Shown: positions 27,615 through 37,174, counted from the stretch's first letter. The stretch: DNA of 49,011 bases from Pseudomonas cyclaminis (GCF_015163715.1 NZ_JADDUM010000065.1:1-49011); one strand, 5' to 3'. Notes: generated from the letters alone by a model not told the origin. A program made the numbers and translations.

Positions 27615-27639
27615 TGCGATCAATCAGCCCAAGGGCGGA

Positions 27640-29313
27640 TCAATCTTCGCGGTAGCGACGCAGCTTCAACTGCTTACCGGCAACGCGAGTGTCTTTCAGC
27701 TTGGTCAGCAGCTTTTCCAGACCGTCTTCCGGCAGCTCCACCAGGGAGAAGCTGTCACGGACCTGGATGCGACCAATGGCTTCACGTGCCAGGCCACCCT
27801 CGTTGAGGATAGCGCCCAGCAGGTTCTTGGCAGCGATACCGTCACGCGCACCCAGCGCGGTACGGCAACGAGCACGACCTTCAGCCAATGGAACCGGAGC
27901 ACGACGCTCACGATCACCACGATCTGGACGGTCGCCAGTACGCTCTGGACGATCACCGCGTGGCGCGTTGTTCGGTACCAGCGGGCGCTCTTTCTCGATG
28001 GCCGCCAGGGTCAGGGCCTGACCATTGGTTGCCTTGCGCAGCAGGGCTGCAGCCAGGGCACGTGGGGTGCAGCCGATATCGGCGGTCAGGCGGTCCAGCA
28101 GGTCGCCGTGGGTCGATTCAGCGTCAGCCACCAGTGGCGACAGGCTGTTGGTCAGTTTCTTGATGCGGGCATCGAGAACAGCCTGGGCATCCGGCAGGCG
28201 GACTTCGGCAACTTTCTGACCGGTTACACGCTCGATCACTTGCAGCATGCGGCGCTCACGTGGAGTCACCAGCAACAGTGCGCGACCTTCGCGACCCGCA
28301 CGGCCGGTACGGCCGATACGGTGAACGTAGGACTCTGGATCGTAAGGCATGTCAACGTTGAACACGTGGGTGATACGTGGAACGTCGAGACCACGAGCGG
28401 CTACATCGGTCGCTACAACGATGTCCAGACGGCCATCCTTGAGGGAGTCGATCACGCGCTCACGTTGGTTCTGGGCGATGTCACCGTTCAGCGCAGCGGC
28501 TTTGTAGCCTTTGGCTTCCAGGGCACTGGCCAGGTCCAGGGTCGCTTGCTTGGTGCGCACGAACATGATCAGGGCGTCGAAGTCTTCGACTTCCAGCAGG
28601 CTCAATACAGCCGAGGTCTTCTGGTCAGCGTGAACCAACAGGTGAGCCTGTTCGATCGCGGTAACGGTCTGAGTCTTGGTCTGAATCTTCACGTGTTGCG
28701 GATCGCGCAGGTGGCGTTCGGCAATGGCACGGATCGACTGTGGCAGAGTGGCCGAGAACAGTACGGTCTGACGGGTCGGTGGCAGCGCCTTGAAGATGAC
28801 TTCCAGGTCATCCATGAAGCCCAGCTTCAACATTTCGTCAGCTTCGTCGAGAACCAGGTGGTTCACGGTCGACAGTACTTTTTCGTCGCGACGCAGGTGG
28901 TCGCACAGGCGGCCTGGGGTCGCCACAACGATCTGAGCGCCATTACGGATGGCTTTCAGTTGCGGGCCCATCGGCGCGCCGCCGTAAACGGCAACAACGG
29001 TAACGCCTGGCATTTGCTTGGCGTAGGTTTCAAAAGCGGTTGCTACTTGCAGCGCCAACTCTCGGGTTGGCGCCAGGATCAGGGCTTGCGGCTCGCGCTT
29101 GGCAGGATCGATGCAGTGCAGGATAGGCAGGGCGAACGCGGCGGTTTTACCGGTACCGGTTTGCGCCTGGCCAATCATGTCCTGGCCGGCCATGATGATC
29201 GGGATCGATTGCTGCTGAATCGCCGAAGGTTCTTCGTAGCCGGTCGCAATGACGGCAGCAAGAATGTTCGGGTTAAGATTAAAAGCGGCGAAGCCGCCGG
29301 TTTCCTGGGTCAT
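27640..29313 (-). CDS. deaD: DEAD-box RNA helicase DeaD/CsdA
   Basis: ATP-dependent RNA helicase of 557 residues, used in ribosome assembly and mRNA turnover at low temperature. Helicase motifs in order: AQTGTGKTA (Walker A), PTRELA, VLDEADEML (DEAD), SATLP, HRIGRTGRAG. The C-terminus has a basic linker with RGDRPERTGDRPDRGDRERR repeats and ends in IQVRDSFSLVELPEDGLEKLLTKLKDTRVAG, the DbpA-type RNA-binding fold. ATG 29313 (MTQETGGFAAF). A leader of roughly 200 bases precedes it, with a candidate promoter near 29534-29539. Confidence 0.95.
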   Translation of the reverse strand: MTQETGGFAAFNLNPNILAAVIATGYEEPSAIQQQSIPIIMAGQDMIGQAQTGTGKTAAFALPILHCIDPAKREPQALILAPTRELALQVATAFETYAKQMPGVTVVAVYGGAPMGPQLKAIRNGAQIVVATPGRLCDHLRRDEKVLSTVNHLVLDEADEMLKLGFMDDLEVIFKALPPTRQTVLFSATLPQSIRAIAERHLRDPQHVKIQTKTQTVTAIEQAHLLVHADQKTSAVLSLLEVEDFDALIMFVRTKQATLDLASALEAKGYKAAALNGDIAQNQRERVIDSLKDGRLDIVVATDVAARGLDVPRITHVFNVDMPYDPESYVHRIGRTGRAGREGRALLLVTPRERRMLQVIERVTGQKVAEVRLPDAQAVLDARIKKLTNSLSPLVADAESTHGDLLDRLTADIGCTPRALAAALLRKATNGQALTLAAIEKERPLVPNNAPRGDRPERTGDRPDRGDRERRAPVPLAEGRARCRTALGARDGIAAKNLLGAILNEGGLAREAIGRIQVRDSFSLVELPEDGLEKLLTKLKDTRVAGKQLKLRRYRED

Positions 29314-29735
29314 GGGTCTGCCTCTAAGTGCATCCGCAAAGACCCATGCTCCAAAGCTGCGCATGCCGTGTTGAGACTCAAGAGTCGCCCTGGCTGCTTT
29401 GTCGGCGGGGATTTGCGAAAACGAATGAATGAAAAAGATTCGTCAAGGGAGAGTCCGCTGTGCGGACATGCAGCCGAAGCTGACTTCGGGGAATTGCGCT
29501 ACCTAAACGCGGCCCGGTTAAAGGCCGGCGCGCACTATACCGGAAATACCTGAAAAAGGGAGCTTTTTTTATCGCAAAGCACCGATAAACCGCGCTGCGT
29601 CACAGTCTTTGCAGATAAGCCGGCCAGGGTCTATTTTTCAAAGGCCCGGCCCTGTTGGTGATAACGCTTAAACGATTCACCCCATGTTCGAGACCTTTGG
29701 TCCGAAATCCTTCCCTGCGCCCGAGGGCACACCCG
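29314..29735. other. Divergent leader/promoter region between deaD and the enoyl-CoA hydratase gene
   Basis: 422 bases without a gene. On the minus strand a -10-like TATAGT lies at 29539-29534 with GG just upstream, giving a deaD leader of about 215 bases. That leader has a hairpin CCGAAG-CTGA-CTTCGG near 29472-29487. Nothing else is recognised. Confidence 0.55.
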
Positions 29736-30527
29736 ATGAATCAAGCCAGCAGCAGCCGCGTCAGCCGTGAACTCCAGGGCCATGTCCTGCTGTTGGGCCT
29801 GGACCGGGTGGCCAAGCGCAATGCCTTTGACCTGAATTTGCTTAACGAGCTGAGCCTGGCGTATGGCGAATTTGATCGAAACGACGCAGCACGGGTCGCT
29901 GTCGTCTTTGCCCACGGCGACCACTTCACCGCCGGGCTGGACCTGGCCAATGTCAGCGCGGTGATGGCCGGCGGCTGGCAACCGCCGCTGGGGGGCTGCG
30001 ATCCGTGGGGCGTGTTCGCCGGTCCGCGGGTAAGCAAACCGGTGATCGTCGCCGCCCAAGGCTACTGCCTGACCATCGGTATCGAATTGATGCTGGCGGC
30101 GGATATCAACCTCTGTGCGAGCAACACGCGCTTTGCGCAGATGGAAGTACAGCGTGGGATCTTTCCGTTTGGCGGTGCGACATTGCGCCTCCATCAGATC
30201 GCCGGATGGGGCAACGCCATGCGCTGGCTGCTCACTGGCGATGAGTTCGACGCCCATGAAGCCCTGCGCCTGGGTCTGGTGCAGGAAGTGATGGCCAGCG
30301 AAGACTTGCTGCCCCGCGCCATTGAACTGGCCAACCGCATTGCCCGCCAGGCGCCACTGGGCGTGCAGGCTACCCTGATGTCGGCACGGCTGGCGCGCAT
30401 GGAGGGTGAGACGGTGGCCGCCGCCGCATTGCCGCCAATGGTCGACAAGCTGTTCAACAGTGCAGACGCCAAGGAAGGTGTACGGGCGATGATCGAGAAG
30501 CGGCCTGGGGTGTTCAAAGGCATTTGA
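29736..30527 (+). CDS. Enoyl-CoA hydratase/isomerase (crotonase) family protein
   Basis: Crotonase-fold enzyme of 263 residues. The oxyanion-hole and CoA-binding stretches are visible as KRNAFDLNLLNEL, FAHGDHFTAGLDLANVSA, then VAAQGYCLTIGIELMLAADINLCA and FAQMEVQRGIFPFGG. The usual catalytic Glu of hydratases is replaced or shifted in the second stretch, so a 2-enoyl-CoA hydratase versus isomerase role cannot be settled. ATG 29736 (MNQASSSR) chosen. Followed by a REP element; divergent from deaD. Confidence 0.85.
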   Translation: MNQASSSRVSRELQGHVLLLGLDRVAKRNAFDLNLLNELSLAYGEFDRNDAARVAVVFAHGDHFTAGLDLANVSAVMAGGWQPPLGGCDPWGVFAGPRVSKPVIVAAQGYCLTIGIELMLAADINLCASNTRFAQMEVQRGIFPFGGATLRLHQIAGWGNAMRWLLTGDEFDAHEALRLGLVQEVMASEDLLPRAIELANRIARQAPLGVQATLMSARLARMEGETVAAAALPPMVDKLFNSADAKEGVRAMIEKRPGVFKGI

Positions 30528-30542
30528 GTGGGCAATACCGGC

Positions 30543-30612
30543 GCCATCGGGGGCAAGCCCCCTCCCACAGGGGAATGCAGTCCAATGTGGGAGCGGGCTT
30601 GCCCCCGATGGC
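30543..30612. repeat. REP/BIME-type inverted repeat
   Basis: Two 18-base arms, GCCATCGGGGGCAAGCCC (30543-30560) and its exact reverse complement (30595-30612), with TCCCACA/TGTGGGA inner motifs. The same unit recurs at 32879-32951. Sits between the convergent ends of two genes. Confidence 0.9.
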
Positions 30613-30626
30613 GTCGATACAGGCGA

Positions 30627-31382
30627 CTAAGTAGCCGGCCGAATCGCCTTGATCAACGGCTGCAACGAATAGCCCAGTCGGGGGGCAAGGGCTTGCGCGC
30701 GTGCCGACAGCGCATCGAGATCCAGGACCTGATCCAACTCCGAAGGCACCAGCAAAATCACATTGCCCTCCTTCACCGGCAGCTCCCAGTAATGCCGGTG
30801 ATACAGCCCACGCAACAAAGCCGCGCCCAGTGGCTTACCGTCGTCAGTCGCCCACTGGTTGATCACCAGCCAACCACCGGGGTTGAGCTTTTTCTGGCAG
30901 TTTTCCAGGAAGGTCCAGGCCAGGTGGCCGACGCCTGGGCCCACATCGGTATAAAGGTCGACGAAAATCAGGTCGGCCGATTCGGCAGTCTCCAGCAATT
31001 CCAGGGCGTCGCCGATGCGGATATACAGGCGCGGATCATCGTCCAACCCCAAGTACTCGATGGCCAGACGTGGCACATCCGGGCGCAGCTCGATGGCTTC
31101 GACGTCTTCCAGGGGCAAGAACTTCAGGCACGCCTGGGTCAACGTGCCAGCGCCGAGACCGAGGAACAACGCGCTTTCCGGCTGTTCATGGCACAACGCG
31201 CCGATCAGCATCGCACGGGTGTAGTCGTACTCCAGCCAGCTCGGATCGGCGGTGAACACGCAGCTCTGCTCGATGGCGTCGCCGAATTCGAGAAACCGGT
31301 AATCGGCCACTTCGAGCACACGGATCATGCCGAAGTCATCATGGACCTCGGCCAGCAGGCGCTCGACACGCTCCTCTGTCAT
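30627..31382 (-). CDS. Spermidine synthase-like SAM-binding protein
   Basis: Rossmann-fold protein of 251 residues of the spermidine/spermine synthase superfamily. Motifs: FLGLGAGTLTQACLKFLPLEDVEAIELRP (binding loop with Glu), RIGDALELLETAESADLIFVDLY (the DxxxY-like strand), GPGVGHLAWTFLENCQKKLNPGGWLVINQW. The catalytic Asp and Gln for putrescine binding are not clearly present, so it may be a methyltransferase-like paralogue rather than a true SpeE. ATG 31382 chosen over an upstream ATG at 31487. Divergent from the class II DAHP synthase gene. Confidence 0.8.
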   Translation of the reverse strand: MTEERVERLLAEVHDDFGMIRVLEVADYRFLEFGDAIEQSCVFTADPSWLEYDYTRAMLIGALCHEQPESALFLGLGAGTLTQACLKFLPLEDVEAIELRPDVPRLAIEYLGLDDDPRLYIRIGDALELLETAESADLIFVDLYTDVGPGVGHLAWTFLENCQKKLNPGGWLVINQWATDDGKPLGAALLRGLYHRHYWELPVKEGNVILLVPSELDQVLDLDALSARAQALAPRLGYSLQPLIKAIRPAT

Positions 31383-31503
31383 CACTACTCCTAACGGGTT
31401 TGCTCTACGCCAAAGGCGCGATTGTCGGCCAACCGGCAGCAGCAGGTCACGCACTAATTGCTGATAACATTGGCGCCCCACCGTCAATCAGCCAATCGAG
31501 TTC

Positions 31504-32853
31504 ATGATGAGCCAACCCTGGAGCCCCGACAGCTGGCGCGCCCTGCCGATCCAGCAACAACCCCAGTACCCGGACGCTGCACACCTGTTGCGGGTGGAGC
31601 AGAGCCTGGCCAGCTACCCGCCGCTGGTGTTTGCCGGGGAAGCCCGTGAGTTGCGCCGCCAGTTTGCCGAAGTGACTCAGGGTCGCGCCTTCCTGCTGCA
31701 AGGCGGTGACTGCGCCGAAAGCTTCGTTGAGTTTTCCGCTGCAAAAATCCGCGACACCTTCAAGGTGTTGTTGCAGATGGCGATTGTGATGACCTTCGCC
31801 GCCGGCTGCCCGGTGGTGAAAGTCGGGCGCATGGCCGGCCAGTTCGCCAAGCCGCGCTCATCCAACGACGAGACCATCGACGGCATCACCCTGCCCGCCT
31901 ACCGTGGCGATATCGTCAACGGCATCGGCTTTGACGAAAAAAGCCGCGTACCGGACCCGGACCGCCTGTTGCAGTCGTACCACCAGTCCACCGCCACCCT
32001 CAACCTGCTGCGCGCCTTCGCCCAGGGTGGTTTCGCCGACCTGCACCAGGTGCATCAGTGGAACCTGGACTTCATCGCCAACTCCGCTCTGGCCGAGAAG
32101 TACAGCCAACTGGCGGACCGCATCGACGAAACCCTGGCCTTCATGCGTGCCTGCGGTATGGACAGCTCGCCGCAACTGCGCGAAACCAGCTTCTTCACCG
32201 CCCACGAGGCGCTGCTGCTGAACTACGAACAAGCCTTCGTACGCCGTGACAGCCTGACCAACGACTACTACGACTGTTCGGCCCATATGCTGTGGATCGG
32301 CGACCGCACCCGTCAGTTGGATGGCGCCCACGTCGAATTCCTGCGCGGCGTAAACAACCCGATCGGGGTCAAGGTCGGCCCGAGCATGAACCCCGACGAC
32401 CTGATCCGTCTGATCGACATCCTCAACCCGGACAACGATCCAGGCCGCTTGAACCTGATCGCCCGCATGGGCGCGGGCAAGGTCGGCGACCACCTGCCCA
32501 ACCTGATCCGCGCCGTACAGCGCGAAGGCAAGCAGGTGCTGTGGAGCTCGGACCCGATGCATGGCAACACCATCAAGGCCAGCAGCGGCTACAAGACCCG
32601 CGACTTTGCGCAGATCCTCGGCGAAGTGAAAGAGTTCTTCCAGGTGCACCAGGCCGAGGGCAGCTATGCCGGCGGAATTCATATCGAGATGACGGGGCAG
32701 AACGTCACCGAGTGCATCGGCGGCGCGCGGCCGATTACCGAGGATGGCTTGTCGGACCGCTATCACACCCATTGCGACCCACGGATGAATGCCGATCAGT
32801 CGCTGGAGTTGGCGTTTTTGATTGCCGAGACCTTGAAACAGGTCAAGCGCTGA
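31504..32853 (+). CDS. Class II 3-deoxy-7-phosphoheptulonate synthase (plant-type DAHP synthase)
   Basis: First step of the shikimate pathway: condenses PEP and erythrose-4-phosphate to DAHP. The 449-residue protein is of the class II (AroA-II/PhzC) type: QGGDCAESF near residue 60, [14 protein letters not shown] near 100, [12 protein letters not shown] near 320, SDPMHGNT near 345 and [18 protein letters not shown] near 385. Class II enzymes in pseudomonads take part in phenazine or housekeeping aromatic synthesis; no phz genes are here. Starts at ATG 31504 or 31507. A class I isoenzyme lies 14 kb downstream. Confidence 0.95.
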   Translation: MMSQPWSPDSWRALPIQQQPQYPDAAHLLRVEQSLASYPPLVFAGEARELRRQFAEVTQGRAFLLQGGDCAESFVEFSAAKIRDTFKVLLQMAIVMTFAAGCPVVKVGRMAGQFAKPRSSNDETIDGITLPAYRGDIVNGIGFDEKSRVPDPDRLLQSYHQSTATLNLLRAFAQGGFADLHQVHQWNLDFIANSALAEKYSQLADRIDETLAFMRACGMDSSPQLRETSFFTAHEALLLNYEQAFVRRDSLTNDYYDCSAHMLWIGDRTRQLDGAHVEFLRGVNNPIGVKVGPSMNPDDLIRLIDILNPDNDPGRLNLIARMGAGKVGDHLPNLIRAVQREGKQVLWSSDPMHGNTIKASSGYKTRDFAQILGEVKEFFQVHQAEGSYAGGIHIEMTGQNVTECIGGARPITEDGLSDRYHTHCDPRMNADQSLELAFLIAETLKQVKR

Positions 32854-32878
32854 GACCTGGGTGGTCTGGGCGGACGCT

Positions 32879-32951
32879 ATCGGGGGCAAGCCCCCTCCCA
32901 CATTTGGAGCGGTGAACGCAGTCAAATTGTGGGAGGGGGCTTGCCCCCGAT
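32879..32951. repeat. REP/BIME-type inverted repeat, second copy
   Basis: Perfect 24-base arms at 32879-32902 and 32928-32951, carrying GGGGGCAAGCCCCC and TCCCACA. It lies between the class II DAHP synthase end and the AlkX-like gene end, i.e. between convergent genes, as the 30.5 kb copy does. Confidence 0.92.
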
Positions 32952-32957
32952 GGGGCC

Positions 32958-34172
32958 CTAGAGCCCAGCAAGCCGCAGCCGAGCGGCACTTGGCCGTTGG
33001 CAATTGATCTGCACCTGCCCAAGCCCCAGCCATTGCGCCATTTGCCACAGGTGCTGCGCCAGCGCCAGCATCCCTTCCTCATCCAGCCCCGGCTCTTCCT
33101 CGTGCACCGCATGCACCGCCAAACGCCCATTGGCGCGTTCGGCCCGCAGGTCGACGCGTGCGGCGATCCGCTCGTTGTGCAAAAACGGCAGTACGTAATA
33201 GCCATACACCCGTTTGTCTTGCGGGGTGTAGATCTCCAGGCGGTAACGGAAATCGAACAGGCGCTCAGTGCGGGCGCGCTCCCAGATCAACGAGTCAAAG
33301 GGCGACAGCAAGGCGCTGGCCGCTACTTTGCGCGGCACTTTTGGCTCCGGCAGGCAGTATGCCGACTGCTTCCAGCCCTGAACCCGGCAGGTCAGCAATT
33401 GGCCGTTCTCCACCAACTCAGCCAGACGGGCGCGACTGTCGGCAGGGTCGAGGCGAAAGTAATCACGCAAATCTTTTTCAGTGCTGACCCCCAGGGCAGT
33501 GGCACTGTGCAGCAACAACCCACGCTGGGCCTCGGCTTCCGCCAACGGGGTTTGCTGAAGAATGTCATCGGGCATGACGCGCTCGGGCAAGTCGTAGAGG
33601 CGCTCGAAACCGCGTCGACCGGCAACGGTGACCAGCCCGGCAGCGAACAACCATTCCAGCGCGTGCTTTTCATTGCTCCAGTCCCACCAGGGGCCGGCGC
33701 GCTCTTCACGGGTGGACAGGCTGCCGGCGCCGAGTGCGCCCTGTTGTTCAACGGTCTTGAGCACACGCTGAATGATGGCCTGCTGCTCGCGCCCAAAACG
33801 CGCCATCTGCGCATAAATACCCTGGCCCTGCCGCGCCCGCGCCATGCGCCACCGCATCAACGGGTATAACGCCATGGGCAATAGCGAGGCTTCATGCCCC
33901 CAGTATTCGAACAGCGAACGCCGCCGACCCCGGCTCCAGGCAGCCTCCTCAAGCAGTAAAGGGGAATAGTGACCCAGACGGGAAAACAGCGGCAGGTAAT
34001 GGGAACGCACCACGGCGTTGACCGAATCAATCTGCAACACGCCCAGGCGTTCGATCAATCGGTTGAGGTGCGCGGCCTTGATCTGCGCAGGCGGCTGGCG
34101 CCCGGAAAAACCCTGGGCCGCCAGCGCCATGCGTCGAGCTTGCTTGAGTGAAAAGGACAGGTCGGCGAGCAT
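32958..34172 (-). CDS. Winged-helix protein of the YcaQ/AlkZ family (AlkX-like)
   Basis: 404-residue winged-helix DNA glycosylase-family protein, expected to unhook or open DNA crosslinks or excise bulky alkyl lesions. The catalytic position reads LGVLQIDSVN: a QxD motif, which distinguishes AlkX/YcaQ-type members from the QxQ of AlkZ. A C-terminal winged-helix trio is recognisable with LLHSATALGVSTEKDLRDYF and RDFRYRLEIYTPQDKRVYGYYVLPFL. ATG 34172 (MLADLSFSL). Convergent with DAHP synthase over a REP element. Confidence 0.88.
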   Translation of the reverse strand: MLADLSFSLKQARRMALAAQGFSGRQPPAQIKAAHLNRLIERLGVLQIDSVNAVVRSHYLPLFSRLGHYSPLLLEEAAWSRGRRRSLFEYWGHEASLLPMALYPLMRWRMARARQGQGIYAQMARFGREQQAIIQRVLKTVEQQGALGAGSLSTREERAGPWWDWSNEKHALEWLFAAGLVTVAGRRGFERLYDLPERVMPDDILQQTPLAEAEAQRGLLLHSATALGVSTEKDLRDYFRLDPADSRARLAELVENGQLLTCRVQGWKQSAYCLPEPKVPRKVAASALLSPFDSLIWERARTERLFDFRYRLEIYTPQDKRVYGYYVLPFLHNERIAARVDLRAERANGRLAVHAVHEEEPGLDEEGMLALAQHLWQMAQWLGLGQVQINCQRPSAARLRLAGL

Positions 34173-34217
34173 GGAAATCTCCTTGAGGGCTCGCGACCTA
34201 CCCTACTGCATCCCGGG

Positions 34218-34424
34218 TCATTTTCGCAGCGGGTCTTCCCAGAAATGCCGATGGGTTTCCTGCTCCACATCGGCGCGGCTGAGGCCGATGTCCTTGAGCG
34301 CATCATCGCTCATGCTCGCCAGCATCTGGCGTTCGTGGCGCAATGTCTGCCAGCGGGCAACCCTTTGAAACAAACCGGCAAAAGGCCGCTTCACCATCAA
34401 CACATAACCTTTCTGACCTTTCAT
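34218..34424 (-). CDS. DUF1127 domain small protein
   Basis: A 68-residue protein. Its C-terminal half (WQTLRHERQMLASMSDDALKDIGLSRADVEQETHRHFWEDPLRK) matches the DUF1127 signature (r.L..msd..L.DIGlsR.di). DUF1127 proteins in other bacteria affect phosphate or carbon balance and RNA turnover; function here is unknown. ATG 34424 chosen; GGGCGAGAAG directly precedes it. It lies divergent from the LysR gene, about 100 bases away. Confidence 0.85.
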   Translation of the reverse strand: MKGQKGYVLMVKRPFAGLFQRVARWQTLRHERQMLASMSDDALKDIGLSRADVEQETHRHFWEDPLRK

Positions 34425-34521
34425 CTTCTCGCCCTCCCTTGGGGATGACGTCAGTGTGTGCGGGGCACTATGATCAATCCAACGAATGTTTCTTATGCAA
34501 TACATCTCGGAGATTGATCGA

Positions 34522-35376
34522 TTGTCCGACTACCCAAGCATCGACACTGAAGTGCTGCGCACCTTCGTCGCCATCGCTGACCAAGGCGGTTTCACCCGTG
34601 CCGGCGAACTGATCAACCGCACCCAGTCGGCGGTGAGCATGCAGATGAAGCGTCTGGAAGAAGACGTGTTGCAGCGCAAGCTGTTCGAGCGCGATGGCCG
34701 GCAGGTCCGACTGACACCTGAGGGCCAGGTGCTGCTGGGTTATGCGCGGCGCATCCTGAAACTGCACAGCGAGGTGTTCAACACCCTGCGCGAGCCGCAT
34801 ATGGTGGGGCTGGTGCGGATCGGCACGCCGGACGACTACGTGATGCGCTTCCTGCCGGGGATCCTCAAGCAATTTTCCAAGGCGTACCCGCTGATTCAGA
34901 TCGAGTTGCATTGCGAGTCGTCAACGGTGCTGATGCAGCGGCGGGACCTGGCACTGACCGTGATCAGCCGCGAGCCCGGCAAAGAAATCGGCGAACTGTT
35001 GCGCACTGAGCGAATGGTCTGGGCCGCAGCGCCGTGCTTCTGCGTGGAGGAACACGATGCCGTGCCCCTGGCGGTTTCCGGCGACGACTGCCTGTATACG
35101 CAGTGGACCCGTGCCGCACTGGATGCCTCCGGCCGGGACTATCGCCTGGCGTACCACAGCACCAACGTCGCGGCGATCCAGGCGGTGGTGAGTGCCGGCC
35201 TCGCCGCGATGATCTGCATGGAAAGCCTGGTGACTGACGACTTGCGTGTGCTCGGCAGCGACGAGGGGTTCCCACCGCTGCCGTCGATGAATCTGCACTT
35301 GCTGCGCAACCCGCACATCACCTCGCCGATCACCGAATGCCTGGCCGAGTACATTCTGGAAGGCTTCAGACTTTAA
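34522..35376 (+). CDS. LysR family transcriptional regulator
   Basis: LysR regulator, 284 residues with the TTG at 34522 behind GGAGA, or up to 296 residues if the ATG at 34486 or 34495 is used. The HTH reads EVLRTFVAIADQGGFTRAGELINRTQSAVSMQMKRLEE, the substrate-binding domain follows from about residue 90. The TTG start (LSDYPSIDTEV) is preferred because the conserved DYPSIDTEVLRTFV then starts the protein. Its last 11 bases overlap the end of the TSUP gene on the other strand. Divergent partner DUF1127. Ligand unknown. Confidence 0.88.
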   Translation: MSDYPSIDTEVLRTFVAIADQGGFTRAGELINRTQSAVSMQMKRLEEDVLQRKLFERDGRQVRLTPEGQVLLGYARRILKLHSEVFNTLREPHMVGLVRIGTPDDYVMRFLPGILKQFSKAYPLIQIELHCESSTVLMQRRDLALTVISREPGKEIGELLRTERMVWAAAPCFCVEEHDAVPLAVSGDDCLYTQWTRAALDASGRDYRLAYHSTNVAAIQAVVSAGLAAMICMESLVTDDLRVLGSDEGFPPLPSMNLHLLRNPHITSPITECLAEYILEGFRL

Positions 35377-36115
35377 ATGTCAGCATCACCGCGCACACCA
35401 CCAGGAAGCCGCAGAACAGGCCACGCAACAGACGCTCGGGCAATGCGTGAGCAACTTTCACGCCCCAACTGATACTGAGCAGGCCACCGACCGCCAGGGG
35501 TATGCCGATCATCCAATCCACTTCGTGGTGCCAGGCGTAGGTGACCAGGGTCACGCCGGTGCTGGGCAGGGCCAAGGCCAGGGACAAGCCTTGGGCGACC
35601 ACTTGGGTGGTGCCGAACACACTGGTCAGTACCGGCGTGGCCACCACGGCCCCACCTACACCAAATAAGCCGCCCATGGCGCCGGACGCGGCGCCCAGCA
35701 CGCCCAGCCAGGGCCAGGAGTAACGCATCTGCGCGGTCGGCGGTGCGTTGCGGGTGAACATGCGCAACAGGTTGTAGGCCGACAACGCCACCAGAAAAGC
35801 AATAAAGCCAATCCGCATCGCCCCCGCATCCAGGCCCACTGCCCAGATCGAGCCCAGCCAGGCAAAGCTGAAACCCATGATGCCCAGCGGCAGCGCGTGA
35901 CGCAGTTCAATCCGGTTGCGCTGGTGATAACGCCACAGGGCGAGCATCACATTTGGCACCACCATCACCAGCGCGGTGCCCTGGGCGATCTGCTGATCCA
36001 GGCCAAACAATACGCCGAGCACCGGGATCGCAATCAGCCCGCCGCCGATGCCAAACAGCCCGCCTACCGTGCCCAGGGCCGCGCCCAATACCAGGTACAT
36101 CGCTAAATCCCACAC
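35366..36115 (-). CDS. TauE/SafE (TSUP) family permease
   Basis: Inner-membrane protein of 249 residues with eight or so hydrophobic segments and the repeated TSUP signature GTVGGLFGIGGGLIAIPVLGVLF (about 16-38) and AMGGLFGVGGAVVATPVLTSVF (about 145-166). The family exports or imports sulfite, sulfoacetate and similar anions. Start GTG 36115; an ATG at 36100 is an alternative. Divergent from a LysR gene whose putative site TTGC-N4-GCAA lies at 36206, so that LysR may control it. 11-base overlap with the preceding LysR gene end. Confidence 0.9.
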   Translation of the reverse strand: MWDLAMYLVLGAALGTVGGLFGIGGGLIAIPVLGVLFGLDQQIAQGTALVMVVPNVMLALWRYHQRNRIELRHALPLGIMGFSFAWLGSIWAVGLDAGAMRIGFIAFLVALSAYNLLRMFTRNAPPTAQMRYSWPWLGVLGAASGAMGGLFGVGGAVVATPVLTSVFGTTQVVAQGLSLALALPSTGVTLVTYAWHHEVDWMIGIPLAVGGLLSISWGVKVAHALPERLLRGLFCGFLVVCAVMLTFKV

Positions 36116-36223
36116 CGCTCGTTACTCCACATTCCAAGGCCTTGCATGCTACGCAGTCGGCCCTGGCGCGGAAACGCACAGCAACGCACAATGGCTGTGC
36201 CAATCTTGCATAAGCAATGAGCC

Positions 36224-37174
36224 ATGAACCCCAATACCCTTACCGACCAGTTGAGTCTGTTTCTCGATGTACTGGAAACCGGCAGCTTTTCCGCCGCCGC
36301 ACGCCGTCACCCGCTGACGCCCTCAGCGGTGGCGCGGCGCATCGACAGCCTGGAAAGCTCCGTGGGCAGCCGCTTGTTCCAGCGCAGTACCCACGCGGTA
36401 GTACCGACGCCGGCGGGTCTGGCGTTTGCAGAACGGGCGCGGCGGATTGTCAGCGAGTTGCAACTGGCCCGGGCTGAAGCGGTGTCCCTGAGCCACGCGC
36501 CGGAGGGTTTGATCCGCGTGGATGCGCCCGCAGCGTTTGGTCGACGGCACCTGGCGCCAGTGATTGCGGATTTCCTGAAGGTGTACCCCGGCCTGGATGT
36601 GCACCTGCATCTGATCGATAGTTTTGTGGATATGCAGGGCGCGCATCTTGGCAAGGTCGATCTGGTGCTGCGGGCCGGGCATATCGTCGATACCCGTCTG
36701 ATCGCCACGCCCCTGGCCAGCATCGTGCGTATCGCCTGCGCCAGCCCGGCCTACCTCAAAAGCCGTGGCACACCGATCCATCCCCGGGAGTTGAGTGATC
36801 ATGATGGCCTGGACTGGGACGGCCTGGCACCGATGTTCGCGTGGCGCTTCGAACTGGACGGGCGCCGTGCGACCTACCGCCCACAGCGCATCCGCATGAG
36901 CGCCAACAACGCCGAAGCGTTGCTCTCAGGCGCCTTGGCCGGCCTGGGTATCGCCCACCTACCCACTTGGCTGGCCAGCGAATACCTGGTGCGTGGCGAA
37001 TTGCTGCCGCTGTTTTGCGAAGATGGTCTACCCAGCCCGGAAACCTCCGGGATCTATGCCCTGCGCCTGGAACAACAGGCCAACGCACGCAGCCGCTTGC
37101 TGCTGGAATACCTCAAATCCCGTTTCAGCCCTGTCCCGCCATGGGATCTGGCACTGCAGAGCGGCCTGGTCTGA
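36224..37174 (+). CDS. LysR family transcriptional regulator (divergent from TSUP permease)
   Basis: LysR regulator of 316 residues. HTH at residues 8-65 (LSLFLDVLETGSFSAAARRHPLTPSAVARRIDSLE); effector domain from about 90. ATG 36224. Divergent from the TSUP permease, a standard arrangement for regulation of the neighbour. The short dyad TTGC ATAA GCAA (36206-36217) just before the ATG could be an autoregulatory site. Downstream is ohrR, on the same strand with a 78-base gap. Ligand unknown. Confidence 0.9.
   Translation: MNPNTLTDQLSLFLDVLETGSFSAAARRHPLTPSAVARRIDSLESSVGSRLFQRSTHAVVPTPAGLAFAERARRIVSELQLARAEAVSLSHAPEGLIRVDAPAAFGRRHLAPVIADFLKVYPGLDVHLHLIDSFVDMQGAHLGKVDLVLRAGHIVDTRLIATPLASIVRIACASPAYLKSRGTPIHPRELSDHDGLDWDGLAPMFAWRFELDGRRATYRPQRIRMSANNAEALLSGALAGLGIAHLPTWLASEYLVRGELLPLFCEDGLPSPETSGIYALRLEQQANARSRLLLEYLKSRFSPVPPWDLALQSGLV

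Noticed and set aside
28108..29553. Long open frame antisense to deaD
   Set aside because: It mirrors the codon structure of deaD, which has all helicase motifs; high-GC genes commonly leave open antisense frames.
30528..31394. Open frame antisense to the spermidine-synthase-like gene, starting in the REP element
   Set aside because: Starts in repeat DNA and has no family features; the minus strand encodes a clear Rossmann protein.
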